The notes under the pieces are model-generated. The model worked only from the letters and a program-made list of their open reading frames with translations, made no database searches and was not told the origin of the DNA. 64,000 bases of DNA from Rutstroemia sp. NJR-2017a BVV2 (Eukaryota; Ascomycota; Leotiomycetes; Helotiales; Rutstroemiaceae), in assembly GCA_002946415.1 (NCBI GenBank), contig NJPS01000067.1, positions 1 through 64,000 on the forward strand, written 5' to 3'. A program made the translations under genes and the position numbers. Positions 13,101-26,431 of this stretch are shown here, in pieces; within the stretch, counting starts at the first letter, position 1; each line of letters opens with the position of its first letter.

Positions 13101-13447
13101 AGTATAAATATAAATACTCTGATAAAGAGCTATTTGGTATTATATTACCTCTATTAAGAGTAAATAAAGGAAATACTATCGATAATAGTAATAGTCTATC
13201 TAATATATAAATACTATCTATTACTAGTATTTGATCTTTCTTTCTATTATTTTTCATACTAATATTATTAGATATTTCTTATATATATAAAGCTTTTATT
13301 AGTATACTTTTACCAAAATTCATTATTAAGTATATTCACAAAACTAAGCTATACAATCTAGATCTAGTAGATCTTACTCTAACCAACTTCCAGATTATTA
13401 ATATAGAATATCTGGTATTTTCGGATTACTGTTTTGAGATATTATAA
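10102..13447. other. G2 extra 3' region, unassigned
   Basis: This lies inside G2, downstream of its integrase on the minus strand. Minus-strand frames at 11865-12047, 12679-12861 and 13033-13257 encode charged, Glu/Lys/Asp-rich or Leu/Ile-rich peptides that match no family I recognise. The region could be an extra gene of G2, a fragment captured by it, or an undetected nested insertion. I saw no LTRs inside it. Confidence 0.4.
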
Positions 13448-14373
13448 TTTGTAAATACTATTTATCAGATAATACAAATAACAGTTTACAAGTTTAAAAT
13501 TATCTTTATACTATATCTAGTTATTTATCTAACTAGATAGTATTATAGTTACTCTCTTATTAGTCTTGATAGATTAGTTATGAAAATCTGTAACTAATAC
13601 TATAATAGAGATCGAAATAACTAAATATTCTTATTCTTCTCTAATCTGGATAAGAATACTATCTTAAGCTATCCTGATTATAAAGAATAGATCTAGGTTT
13701 TTCTTAATAATAGTAATAAAGTGGATATTTAAGAATACTATATTTATATTATATCTTCTTATTTAGGATATAGTTGTTTTTTTCAAATCTCTTTTTCTCT
13801 TCAAATATATACTTTAGTCAAAATAACTAGATAAGAATTACTAGTATTTAGAACTAGAATACTATTAATAGATCAGATAATAGTAATATATAATCACGAT
13901 AAGGTAGAGATTTTGGGTAGATATAAGTCGAAATAGTTTACTAAGACTAAGATAGATAATACTACTAAGAATATTATATATTCTACTAAGAAGTTTTATA
14001 TTTATAAAAGATCTAAGAAAATTAAATTGAATCTACTTCTATTTTCCAAATATATCTAGGATAGTAATAATATTCTTTTATCTCTTACTACTATAAATAC
14101 CTTCTTTTCTAAACTATCTAAGATCAAATTTAACTTTATATTATCTATTAGTAATACCAAATCAATACTATTTTATTTCTTATCCGAAAACAAGTATAAG
14201 AGATATATATCTATTAAGAAGTTTTCTACTACTATAGTATCTTATAGAGTTATTTATTCAGCTAAGAAAATTACTTAAGTTTCTTCTATAAGCAAATATC
14301 AACTAGGATCTAATACTACTAATAAAGATATTATCAGAATACTATAAACTGAGATAGATAGAATATAGTAGAT
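13448..14373 (+). pseudogene. G2 antisense accessory frame, unidentified
   Basis: One plus-strand frame of about 300 codons is broken only by TAA and TAG, with no TGA that I found. This is how a Gln/Trp-containing gene looks after RIP. The product would be hydrophobic and Tyr-rich in its first third, then Lys/Ser/Thr-rich and basic. It contains SLDRLVMKIC, a Cys in GYSCFFQ, and a basic KRSKKIK segment. No domain is recognisable. It lies opposite to pol, between integrase and the 3' LTR, and stops just before a poly-purine/pyrimidine tract. It may be a former accessory ORF of G2, or a chance frame. Confidence 0.35.
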
Positions 14374-14376
14374 AAA

Positions 14377-14426
14377 TCTTTTTTTTTTCTTTTTTTTTTT
14401 TCTTTTTTATATTTCTTCTCTTTCTA
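14377..14426. repeat. Polypyrimidine tract inside G2
   Basis: An almost unbroken T-run with single C interruptions, then a TTCTTCTC stretch, sits between the end of the plus-strand frame and the end of the pol region. On the element's strand it is a long polypurine tract, so it could once have been a priming tract or a boundary. It may also be simple low complexity. Confidence 0.6.
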
Positions 14427-14849
14427 TAATCGCTATAATCTTAAATTATAACTAGAATTCTATATATTAAAAACACTTTTTATATCCTACTGATATCTAA
14501 TATTAGATTAGTAGAAGGAAAGAGAATATAATAAAATAATTTCAATAAAAACTTAACTTGTATCTATCTATGAATTCTTAATTATAAAAAATTAATAATA
14601 AAATCTTCCTTATTTTTCACTTTATTCAAAATATTATATACAATTTGATCTATCAGATAAGGTAAATTCATTATTAGTAGCTTTATACTCTTTTTTCCTT
14701 CTTTATTTAGTTAACTATTACTATCTTCTTTCCAAGATTATACCGAATATCTACTTCTATAATATAGCTATTTATCGAGTATCTTATTTTTTTATCTCTT
14801 TATTTCTTTTCTCTCTTCTTTATATTAATATACTATATTTAATAATTTC

Positions 14850-17800
14850 TTTATCCTTTTCCTCTAGTAGTATCTCTATCGACTCCTTTTCTTACTAATC
14901 CAGTTTAGATTCTATATTCTTTATATCTTATTTCTCCTTATTTATATCTCCTTCTATTACTACTAGATCCCAAATTTTATATCTTTTATAGAATATCTTT
15001 ATTTTGTTTCTAACAAAGATTTCTTGTAATTTAGTTTTATCTATTTTCTCTAATAAGAATATTCCTTTCTCAGATATAACTTTACTAACTCGAAATAGCT
15101 TGAGCTATCTATATCCAAGTTTTAGTCTTGATAATATATCAACTTCCTATAATATATTATATATAGTACTACTTTGTTTTTCTATATATCCTGTAAATAT
15201 ATTTATTTAATATTATCAAACTAGTTTTTGTTTGTAATCCTTATTTTTTTCTATTTTGTAATAGTTTCTTTCAAGTTTTCATTCTTAAACTGGATCTATC
15301 TTGTTTGTAATATTAGAAGCTTTACTTTACTAATAATATTTTCCTAGTTTATAATCTGTTATATAAATATATATATCTTAATTGATAATATAACTTCCGA
15401 TCTATAGTTAAGATAAAATAACGAGAATCCAGTTATTGATTTTACTATAATCTTATCTACTAGCAGAATAGTATATAGATTATCGATCTATTTTCCTCTT
15501 CTACTATTAGTTATTTTAGTTAGAATCTCTATTATAGATCTATAGTTTCTTTTAACTATTCTATTTATAAAAATATAGTAAAATGATATCGTTATTTATA
15601 TTATACTATATTTCTTAGCTAGTATCTTAACCTAATCTTTATTTTCTGGTTTACTATTTATAACTAACTTTCTAAAGATACTATATCTATAGATAATATC
15701 TTCCTATATAAATACTATAATCAATTCCAAATCTACTAATTTTAGAATTTATCTCTCTAACTAGTTACTAAGGTTATATCTTGTTATAACTAGATACTTT
15801 TTCTTTCTATACTTAGATATATAAATTATATCTAGCTCTATCTTACTCTATAGTATACTAATCTATATTAGATAAAGAACCTCTTCTTAGTAGAAATTAC
15901 TTCGAAATTAGTATCTATTATATTATTATATAAAAGTTTTTATATTCTTATAATACTTATCCCAGAAATATCTTTTAGTTATCTTCTAATATATATTTTC
16001 CTTATCTTTATATCTAGTTTCGTTATAGAGAATATAAAAGATTATTAATCTTTTTTCTTTTAAATCAATTACCCTTTTCTTAAATAGATCTTTGTTAGAT
16101 CTTCGAAAAAATATACTATCCTAGATTCTATAATTCAATATCCTAGTCTTGAATAAATAGAAGTCTAATTTAGTAACTTAAGTTAGTTTCTTCAATATTA
16201 TAAGGAACTCTATTATTAATCTCAAGTCCAAACTCTATTCTCTTTTTATTAAGAAAATTTATATAGATATAATCCCGACTTCTCGATAAAGAATTACTTA
16301 GTAGAAGTCTATATATATATCTATAAAATCATCGATTTCTTTTTCTTAAGTTTCGAACTATAGTTTTTTATTTGTTGCTAGCCTTCTAGATAGTTTATCT
16401 ATAACTATATATTTGTTTCTAGGAATATACTTAACCTCGAAGTTAAATAGTCAAATCTATATTATCTATCTAGTTATAAATATATTAGGCAAATCTATAA
16501 TAACTAAGTTGAGTTATACTACTAGTATAGCTATATCGGTTTCTAGTAGAAAATATATTTTATATAAGTAGCTCTAAACCTTTTTGAGGGTTTTCAGTAT
16601 TCCTTTATACTTTCTTTTTATAATATTATAATTCTGCTTAGCTAATATCTATTAGTTATTATTATAGTATATAGGATATCTCTTCTTTTTTTTATTCTAT
16701 TATATTAATACTATTCTCTATCTACTTAGGCTTATATCAATAACAAGGATTATAAAACTAGTATCTTATACTATATCTAGCTTGATAAGAACTAGTATTG
16801 TAGTTAGTACTAGTTTTAAACTATCTATTACTAGATTATATTTTATTATTTATATAAAGTTGATATCTTTCTTTAATAGTTGATATAATAGTATAGTTCT
16901 TATAATAAATAAATCGATCCAAATTCGATAGTAGATATAGATTCTAATAAATACTTTTATTTCTATTTGAGATCTATATAGTATCTAGTCAAGTATCTTA
17001 AAGATCTTTTTACTATTTAGTAAATATCTTTCTATATAGTAAATATAACTAATTAACTTAATTTTATCTATCTCGAATTGAGATTTGGGACTTATTATTA
17101 TATTAATCTTTTCTATATCTGCTAGAACTTGATTCAGATTATATAAGTACTTTAGTACAAACCTCCAAATATCTGGTATAACCTCTATATTGCTATATCT
17201 TGTTTATAGATTCAAAATAGATATATTATTAATAAAGATTTTATAGTATTTAGAGATATAATCTTTCAATATTATCTTTTCTATTTTTACAAACTAAGTA
17301 ACAGAATTCATAGTGCTCTAAACAAGAGTAGTATATCGAACTAGTTTTTTAGAAGTTATAAATATAGTTATATCTCGGTTATTTGGATAAAGCGAAATTT
17401 GATTATAGCCAAAATAGAAATCAATTAATAAGATAATCTAATATCTAGCGAATTCTTCCGAAATTTTATCTATATCTAGTAGTAGATTTATATCTCGAAT
17501 CGTAATAGTATTATATTTTATAACTATATTTATAAATCTATATTTTCTGTTCTTTTTCTTGATTACAAACTATTGATTTCTATATAGTCTATAGTAATAT
17601 TCAAGTATTTCTATCTCTAGATACTTATCAATTATAATATTAATTTCGGTAACTAGATATTTAGAGATTACAAATCTAAGACTCTACTAAGTTTTATATA
17701 GAATTGTCTATATTTCTTAAAGAGATATAATATTGTTATCTACTTTTCTATACTTCGAAAACTCGAATATTATCTTCTTCTCTTTCCGGAATAGTAATTC

Positions 17801-18150
17801 TAATAATATCTCTCTTTTCTAAGATATTAACCTTTTTCTGAAAATTAATTCCTTAATCCTTTCTATTATTAATCTATTTCTCTACCTAATATTCGAAAAC
17901 TTCGGAATCAGCTATTTATTCTATTTATTTACTAGTTCAATTTTATCTTTTCGTTATTCTTTTTCAATCTATTTCTATTTCTATTCTGGATTTTCTCCAA
18001 ATACTAATCTATTAGAGATTCTTTCTTTAATAAATATAATCTTATTAGTCTTTCTTTTATATATATCAAAAATACTAATAATAGGAAAGAAATACTTTAC
18101 TTAAAATACTATAATTAAATCTATTCTTCTTTAATTAGTAATATCCTTGC
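14850..18150 (-). pseudogene. G2 pol relic: RT, RNase H, integrase
   Basis: Read leftward on the minus strand, RT lies at about 17,650-17,100 with the fungal gypsy signature ITIRDINL, then EEFA, LIDFYFGYNQ and NNRDITIF. The catalytic box is FINN near 17,219-17,245, where FxDD is expected. VLADIEK and SPKSQF follow it. Integrase is visible at about 15,560-15,370 (RGK.IDNLYTILL, KSITGFSLFYLNYRSE). Its C-terminus is at about 15,150-14,990 (KGIFLLEKID, VRNKIKIFYKRYKIW). These match the usual order PR-RT-RH-IN of Ty3/gypsy. Stops are nearly all TAA/TAG and both catalytic Asp are Asn, so the gene is dead. Confidence 0.85.
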
Positions 18151-21138
18151 TAATACTTTATATATTTATACTAAAAATATTTAGTTTACCTTTCCCTACT
18201 CTGAAAATATCCAATCTATTAGGTAGAGTAAAATTTCGCTGATGTTTTTCCGCTCTACTATTTTCGGTATTTTTATTGTTAGACAAATATATTATTTCTA
18301 GCTTAGTTATAAGTTTCCTTAAAGAGTATTCTTCTCCTACCAAGAATCAGCTATATTTACAATATAAATTATAACTTACTTTGTTCTTTTATCGTTGATT
18401 ATTATTATATACTGATATCTATTCTAGTAAGAAAAGATAAGCAAACTAGTTATAATGAAGAATTAGCTCAATATAATATTATTTTGTAGATTATCTATTA
18501 TAAAGAAATTAGTAGTTATACCGATATTCCTAATCTTAATTATAATATTCTTATATATCTTATCAAACTTCTTTCTTTTATTACTATATCTTACTATTCT
18601 GTACTAAGAATTAAGTTATATTTCTAGATTGATATATTCAGTAATCCTACTCAATATCAAGTCTACCTTAGTACTACTATCGATTAATACTAATACTTCT
18701 AGATTTCCAATTATTATTCTAACTTTTGGACTAGTTATAATAAATAATATCTTAACTTCCTTGAATAATACCGATTATATTTATATTATTTCTCTATTAG
18801 ACTTTGATCTTATATCGGAAGATATAATAATAGCTATATTTTTAAATAATATCTTTTGGAATATATCTAAATAAGCTATAATCTCCTTTCTAGTAACCTT
18901 TTATAGTTCGTTATTAAGAATTTTGTTTATTAGTTTTATTAGATTAACTATATATCTGATTATATCTATATACTTCTCAATATAATAGATTACTTTTAAA
19001 TCTATTTTCCTTAGTATTTCTATTTGTTTTTTATTAATATCAATCTCTTCTATATTTATTCCTTTATCTGATTTATCAGTTATCTCTATCAATAATCTCT
19101 TCTAATTACTAGTATAAAGGATCTTCGAAATAGTTATTTTCTTTTCTTTTTGAATCCTTTCTTTAAGAATATATTGTAGATTTTTCTATTACTTCTTAGT
19201 AGCTAACTTCTTACTATTATAAAGGATAGTTATATATATATCGATTTTATTTTCTAACTCTTTATTATCAGATTTTTCTATCTATATTATCTCCTCTGAT
19301 ATTCCTCTAATAGATATAATATCTATAAAACAACCTAGTATTATTTGTATTTCTATCTGGTTTATAGTAATAGCTTCTACTTACTAATAAGCTATTATTT
19401 ATCAATATTTATAAATAATATCTTTTTCTCTTACTTTTTTAGAAACCCAAATTACTTTATCTTCTTCCTTTATCTTTCTATAATATATTCTCTTTTTTAA
19501 TATTTTATATATCAGTTCTTATTCCTGATTAATAACGAAATCGGGATAATTCCTCTGAAAATACTTCTCTTCTTAGTAATAGAAACAAATTATAGTTCGA
19601 GAATAATAAAGTTCTTTTATATAAATACTAGTTTCTATAATCGGTTTATAAAGTAGATATAATAAATCAACCTTCTCTATAATATTGATTAGGTATATAT
19701 CTCGATTTACTTTACTAAATAGGTTAAACCTGATCTATTGATTATTTGGAATTATATTTGCTATTATCCTTATTAATATAACTAATAATTCGAAAGCTCT
19801 TATTAGATCCTTAATTGTTCTATAGAAGATTTCGTGAGATTACTAATTGATAATAGATATAGTAAATTATTTCTCTTTAGATATCTATATTATATTCCCA
19901 AACTAGTCTACTAGCTAATTTAATACTTCTTATTTCCGGATATCTAAATCAAACTTTTATACTATTTTATTATTCTCAAGGATCCCAATAACAGACTTAG
20001 TTATTTTATTATATATTATAGTAACTAGCTTTTCGATATTGATCTTAAATTTCTATATAACTTTGTTTCGGATTTTTTAAAAAAGATTATTTAAGAATCA
20101 GATTCCTCTTATATAATCTTCAATTTAATTCTTTTTGAGAAGAACTATAGATATAGTTGAGAATTAGTAGATATATATTTAAATATCTATTTCAGTATCT
20201 CTTTTCTTATCTTTCAGTATTTCTAAAAAGATATAAGAATTTATTTATTAGATCGAATTGTGATCTTTATACTTAGATACAAAAGTAGTATATAACTTAA
20301 TCTAGTTTTGATTTATCTATTTTGGTAAAATCTTAATATATTATTTTATTACTAGATTATAATATCTTGGTAGTTATTTTACTTTTACTTTATTCTCCTA
20401 CTTTGTATTTTCTATCTAATTTTCAAACTTCTTCAAGAACTTTATAATATTATATCTTTTAAAGTATAGAATTCCAAAACTCTATAATAGAGAAACTAAA
20501 GATATTATCTTAATAGATATTATAAATACAAATTAGTAATTAATTTCTTATATAACTTTTGGACTTATAGAAGAAGAAAAGAGAGATATAAATACTTCTA
20601 AAAAATCTTTGAATAGTATAAAGTTCTATAGTTTAATTAATAATAAATTCGAAAACCGATAACCGATTTATATTACTAAGAGAAATATTATTATTATATC
20701 TTTTATAATAGTTTATCTTACTTTCAACAAATCAGAGTTTTCTTTTATAATATATTCCTTTATTATTATATATCTTATATTCTCTCTCGATTTTCTCTTT
20801 ACTTATTTCTACTTTATATTTATCTTTTTAGCAATTATTTTTATATCTATTTTTATAACCTATTTTTATATAAGATCTTATCTACTTTTATGAAAACCTC
20901 TAACCAATATCTCAGAATCTCTATTTAAAGTAAGAATTTTTTTATCTAATAAATCCTCTTTATTCAGAAATTTAATCTTATTCTCTTTTCCCCAAAAGTC
21001 TCTATTTGCAAATACTGAACTTTTAGCAAATAGTATATTTGATATTAATGAAACTGATTTCTTATCTCAAACTTATATTTCTAGATAGTAGTATAATATA
21101 TATTATTTTTAACTATTGCTCTTTATATAGGTTATCAA
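18151..21138 (-). pseudogene. G2 gag and protease region, heavily degraded
   Basis: This lies between the 5' LTR and RT of G2, where gag and protease belong. Minus-strand frames rich in Lys, Arg, Glu and Gln-derived stops can be followed near 20.6-21.0 kb and at 18158-18343, 18901-19092. No zinc knuckle or protease triad could be assigned with confidence. The assignment rests on position only. Confidence 0.4.
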
Positions 21139-21341
21139 TATAAAGAAGTACAGATATATAGTCGATATATATAGTAAATAATATTATAGATATTACTATT
21201 CAGTAATAAAAGTAAGTAAGGAAGAAAAGGATATTGATTATAAATATCTATATTAGTACTAGATATAAGAAGTGGAATTTCGGAATAGAAAAATATTTAA
21301 TCTAGCTATTAGATATATACTATAGTTTTAACTTCGTTATA
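21139..21341 (-). repeat. G2 5' LTR
   Basis: This is a 203-bp partner of 9899-10101. It starts TATAAAGAAG and ends GTTATA on the top strand, with the TG/CA ends mutated to TA. The ATAT directly after 21341 equals the ATAT before 9899, giving a probable 4-bp target-site duplication. Confidence 0.9.
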
Positions 21342-24300
21342 ATATATATTTCTGGAGTTTAGTATCTATCTAGTAATCTATAGTATACTAGTTTATTACT
21401 TGGATTATATAGTATATTTACAAATATATTGATTATATCAAATTATTTATTCTCGAGATCAAGTTTAGTTATAATTATTATAATAATTCTGAAAGAATAT
21501 AATATAAAGATAGTTATATAAGTAAATTTAATTATATTCTTTATTTGAAGATTATCTTTAACTACTAGTTAGAATCGGTATTATATTATATAACTTTTCT
21601 AATCTATTTTGTAGTTGAATATTTATTTTAGTAGAATAAGTTTGGTTATTATTAAGTCGAATAAAATTTCTTATTAAGTATTATATAATATAAATATTTT
21701 AATCTCTTAATCGTAGTCCTTCTTGAACTAATATCTAAAAAGATAATCTTATAATTAATAGTAGTACTTAGATAATTTAGCAATATTGCTTATATAGATT
21801 TAAGATAATAATCGAGGTTATAATTTGACAATCTTGGGTTTTTAGATAATAATTATTATAATAATATTATATAAAGTTATATATTAACTTTACTCTTTAT
21901 TCTTGTTTATTCTAAGCTAATCAGGTTATAAAGTAGAGTGAAAGTTATTAAATAGATTAATACCTTAATCCCCTAAATACTAAGTAATCAAGATACTAAT
22001 AAAAATATAGATATATTATCCTTTATATTTGGATTTGAGATATTGAACTTATCTACTTTTCTATTAGCTAGATATTTGGATCTTAGTAAACTAAATAGGA
22101 TCTTAGTTTAAAGTGATTTTTCGATAGAATATAATAATCTTTAGCCAAGATTGTTTTGATATTTGTTCTAGTAAATAATTAGAAGAAGGATTTAGAATTC
22201 TTTTAATTAGATTTAAGAGTATATCGATTTTTATAGAAATAATTCTTTCCTTAATTTGCAATTAAATAACCTTATAAAAATAAATATATTCTAGAAATAG
22301 TAATCTATTTTCTATATTATCGTTGTTACAATTAGATTATATAAATACTTATATTAGTAGTAAATACTTTGCTTAATTTGGGTTAATAGATTTATTATCT
22401 AAACTGTTTTTATATACTTTATAGAATATATCTATAATATTGATAAACTCAAAATCTATAATAGTATTAGATTTATTTAAGTCGATATTATCTTTATTTT
22501 AGTATTTATAACTATTCCTATTTCTAAATATTAGTATTATATATATTATAATATTTATTATATTATCATTCCTTGAATTATTAAATCTTTACTAAGTAAA
22601 TATATAACTTTTAATTCCTTTTCTTATAATAGAAAGAAATAAACTTTCTTTTAGTAGTTATATATAAATTTGGTTTTTAATTCTTTTATCTATAATAGAA
22701 AGATATAAATCGATCTTTAGTAATTCTTTATTTTAAGTAGATAAATATAGTTCTTTTATATTTAATTCTTTATCTAATATAGATAAATTTAGTTCTCTTA
22801 TTTATAATTCTTTACTATTATCTAAATAATCTAGTATACTATTTAGTTTAAAACTATTATTCGATCTCTTATTATTATCTTCATTAATAATATTTATCTC
22901 CGAGATCGAAAAGTAGTTTAATATAGTATTTTGATTTCCTAATAAAATAGAGAATTATAAGATTCCTATTATAATATCTATTTGGTAAACTATATTATTA
23001 CTTTTTAGGATAGATCTATCTAGTTAAAAATCTACTTTTTCGTTAAACTTATAAGTAAGTTCTATAATTTGATTAATTGGTAATATCAAATAAGATTTGT
23101 TTTTGTAGAAATATATTAATTCCTTATTGAATATAATATTTCTTATAATAATAACCTATTTAAGTTATAATATTTATATTCTGTAGATTAATATTCCCAA
23201 AATATAACCTACTAGATAACTAGTATATATTCTAGAATTTAATTTATATTATTTTTTCTTTTTGTTTACTTCTTTATCTTTATCTAAAGAGTAGATTTAA
23301 TATTTATAATAGTAAATTCTACTTCAATTAGATCGAAGATCTGAAGTAATCTAGATAACTAATATAGAATTATATTAGCGAAAATATAATCGGAACTATA
23401 ATTCGAATACTTTATTTAGGGTCTTGAAATCTTATTCTTGAAATAAGCTAATATTATAAAGATAAATTATAGCTTAAATAATTTCGACTCAAAGGTTTTC
23501 TAATAAGTTTATATTTATATATATTTTGATTATTTTTGTAATTACTTCTTAACTAGTTTGTTTTGCAACTTTGTTCGACTTATAGATATTGGATAGAGAT
23601 AATTCAATTTCGATATCTTATTTTATAGCTTATCTCTAATATAGAATTATATCTATAATTGAAATAATAGAAATATCGTTATTCTACTTAATTATATAGA
23701 TTACTAATCTATATTAGTATTGTATCTAGATCTCGAATATAGTTATTATATTAAATACTTTAAAGTATAATTTCTGGTATAATAGGAATCTGAAGAGTTT
23801 TCTACTAAATATTTCTTTGATCAATAATAATTATAATATTCCATTATATAAGTTTAGGAAATCGAATAGATCTTATATAATTTTATAAAATAATTATAAA
23901 AAAGGTTGGTTACTTAAATTATATTTGATAATCTACTTAGTATATATTTATATATAATCTTTATAGTTAATATATTTTAAATCTTTGATTCGAATATATT
24001 TTATAAAATATATAAGTTTTTCGAATATCTTTTATCTTAGATAACCTATTTAGTTATATTATTGGTTTATACTATCTTCTCTTAGTAGTAAAGAGTTCTT
24101 TGATTTGTAATATAAATAGTAGATTTTATAATTTAATATTGGATATATTATTATAGAGTTACTTATTAGTATACTTGATAAGATAATTAGATAGAAAATA
24201 GAAGGTTTCTTGAATTTAAGAAATACTAGATTGAATTTATATTCCAAATTAGTAACAATAGTATTTGATTCTAATATTCTGATTTTCAAAATACTATCTA

Positions 24301-25801
24301 GTTTATAAATCTATAAATCCGAATTACGAAATCAAATCTCTGAAATAATATTAATATGAAAACCAGATACCAAAACTATATTTGTAAAAACCAGATTCTC
24401 AGTATTGAATTTATATATATTATAGAGATAATTTTTGATTATATATATTCTATAATCTATAATATCGAGAGAGAAGATTCTATATTCTATAATATTATTT
24501 AAGATCGTTCGATTATATTTATTACTATCTAGAAAATTGATATTATTAACCAAATATATAATTCTATAGTTATCTAAGAAGATATTATCTATTAAGTAGT
24601 AATAGTTAGTAATAATCGATATAATATAGATTTCTATATTATTGGTTTTCTTAATTAGTTATAGATTAATAATTATATTAATAATCTTCTTAGAGAATAA
24701 TAATAGAATTATATTATTAGTTTAATTATTGATCTTATATTCTTTACTAATAAGTATAGTATATAAGAAGTTCCAGTATAAAAAGTTAAGATATTCCAAG
24801 ATTGTTTTAATATTTTATTTAGTTAGAATATTATTTTTTCTTATAAAGGTTTTTTTCTAGATTGCTAAAAAAAGATATTTGTAATTTTTAGATATTTATC
24901 TATATTTACTAGTTTCTGATTCTTCTATCTACTATATATAAAGTCGATATAGATATTTAACTTAAATAAAGTTACCAATCTTTTAATATCTATAAAATTA
25001 TCTTTTTGGATTTGATTCTTTATCTTTATTATCTAGATTATTATTGATATAATTATCCTTTTAAGAACTATTATTTAAATTATTTACTAAGTTGATAAAT
25101 ATAAAGATTATTTTACTTTTTAGATCCTTTATATAAATAGTAGCTAGGCTTCCGAAGATAAAACTATATTATTTCAAAGTTATAATAAGTTTTCTTAATT
25201 AAGTATTTGTAATTATCTTATTAAACTAGTTTTTAGTTTATAGAAGAATTATCTTTTTATATATTATTTTGAGGAAAATTATAATACTAAAAGTTCCTTC
25301 GATATCAAAGATCTTATAAATAGAGATTTATATAAATACTTTATTCTATTTTAGATACTATTAGTTGAGATCGATTATATTATATTTTACTTAGTTGAAT
25401 ATATCGAGATATTCGAATTATACTTTATTTAGAATAGCTATATCTATTAGAGTAAGATATTTTTTAAGAGAAGTAATTATCTCTTTAAGAATAATTTCAG
25501 AAAAGTTACTTTCTTCAAAGGAAATATCTAATATATATATATTATCTATTATATTAATAATCTATTAATATATTTTCTTAAATATTTAATAGTAAATATT
25601 ATAATTGGTTTTGAATCTATAATATTCCTTTTCGAAAATCAAATAAAGATCTTTGATATTATCAAAAGTAGTTAATTATAGTTATATTAATAGTACTAAC
25701 TAGTTAGCTTTTTTATCCGATTCTGAAATACTGGAAATACTATCTTCAATATTAATTATAATAATATCTTTAATAGCTTCAATATATTCTGAGAGTATTT
25801 A
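21342..25801 (-). pseudogene. C1 copy 1, middle piece: copia gag, PR, IN, RT N-half
   Basis: From right to left on the minus strand the Ty1/copia order is visible. There is a gag segment (ILSEYIEAIKDI..SESDKKAN..FEKEYY, about 25.8-25.5 kb) and a protease end (VSGFHINIISE, near 24.34 kb) followed by NLVFLKFK. An integrase region follows, and then the start of RT (FDIINIFVN.., LVYYRL.D.Y.TP) that ends exactly at the G2 LTR. Copia RT normally has QFD.VNAF.NA, L.E.VY...P.GY. The rest of RT resumes at 9898. The gag N-terminus lies beyond the G1-B insertion at 32665. All frames are RIP-broken. Confidence 0.88.
24059..24553 (-). pseudogene. C1 copy 1 protease end and integrase start
   Basis: Two minus-strand open stretches (24553-24332 and 24289-24059) cover the copia protease C-terminus with the family hallmark of an NV/P-G-F-H-N-L/I-S type loop (LVSGFHINIISE). 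Then comes a segment with NTIVTNLEYKFNLVFLKFK that in related fungal elements precedes the integrase zinc finger. The same stretch recurs in C1 copy 2 at about 58.7-58.9 kb. Confidence 0.7.
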
Positions 25802-26350
25802 TATTACAAATATTTGTCTTCTGAATTATATAGAAGTAGTTAAGGTCTCAAATACTAAAGATCGCAATAACTAATAGTACTATTATAGGTTTATTATTGA
25901 AAATAGTTATATAAGGAATCGATTGTAATTGTAATAGTAGGTAAACAAATAGTAATTGTTATTGAATACAAAGCTCTATATACTAAAGAAATACTATCTA
26001 GTTATATAGATTTTCGTTCTCTATTATCCTATTAGTTCTATTAATTCCTATAGTTAGGACTGCCAGGATCTAGTAGGATATTATATAGTTTCTATTTGAG
26101 GTTCTACTAAAGGTATCTTTGATATTTCGGATACTATTCTTTCGATAGATATTTCTCTATATAAAATACTATTTCTACTAGAAGTATACTGATAAATATT
26201 AGTATCTTTCCTGTTTCTATACCAGAGATATAAATACCTTAACTTCTCTTTATTATATAATCTTTGTATAAAGATTTACCTTACTGATTCTGGAAAGCTA
26301 CTCTTTGAGTCTAAGATCCTCAAATCACTATATAATCTGTAGTTATAATA
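25802..26350 (-). repeat. G1-B 3' LTR
   Basis: This 549-bp LTR is equal in length to 32116-32664. The top-strand ends are TATTAC..TAATA, from TGTTAC..TAACA after RIP. Confidence 0.92.
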
Positions 26351-26431
26351 TTATCCTTCTTCTATTTTAGTATTATCTCGATACTTACTATAATAATATA
26401 GATACTTATTTGGGTTTTCTTAATAAATATT

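Larger units (their letters stand above)
9899..21341 (-). mobile_element. G2: 11.4-kb Ty3/gypsy element nested in C1
   Basis: Two 203-bp LTRs (9899-10101 and 21139-21341) bound a gypsy-order body on the minus strand: gag-like, then RT (about 17.1-17.65 kb), RNase H region, integrase (about 15.3-15.7 kb) and integrase C-terminus (about 14.85-15.15 kb). The flanks both carry ATAT. With one ATAT removed the interrupted C1 RT frame continues exactly. A further 4.7 kb lies between the integrase and the 3' LTR, more than gypsy elements usually have. The copy is dead through RIP. Confidence 0.88.

Noticed and set aside
14377..14426. Transcription terminator
   Set aside because: A T-run in a dead retroelement is not evidence for termination; it is reported only as a polypyrimidine tract.
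18629..18874. Plus-strand open frame of 81 codons
   Set aside because: It falls within the gag/protease region of G2 on the other strand and has no recognisable content.
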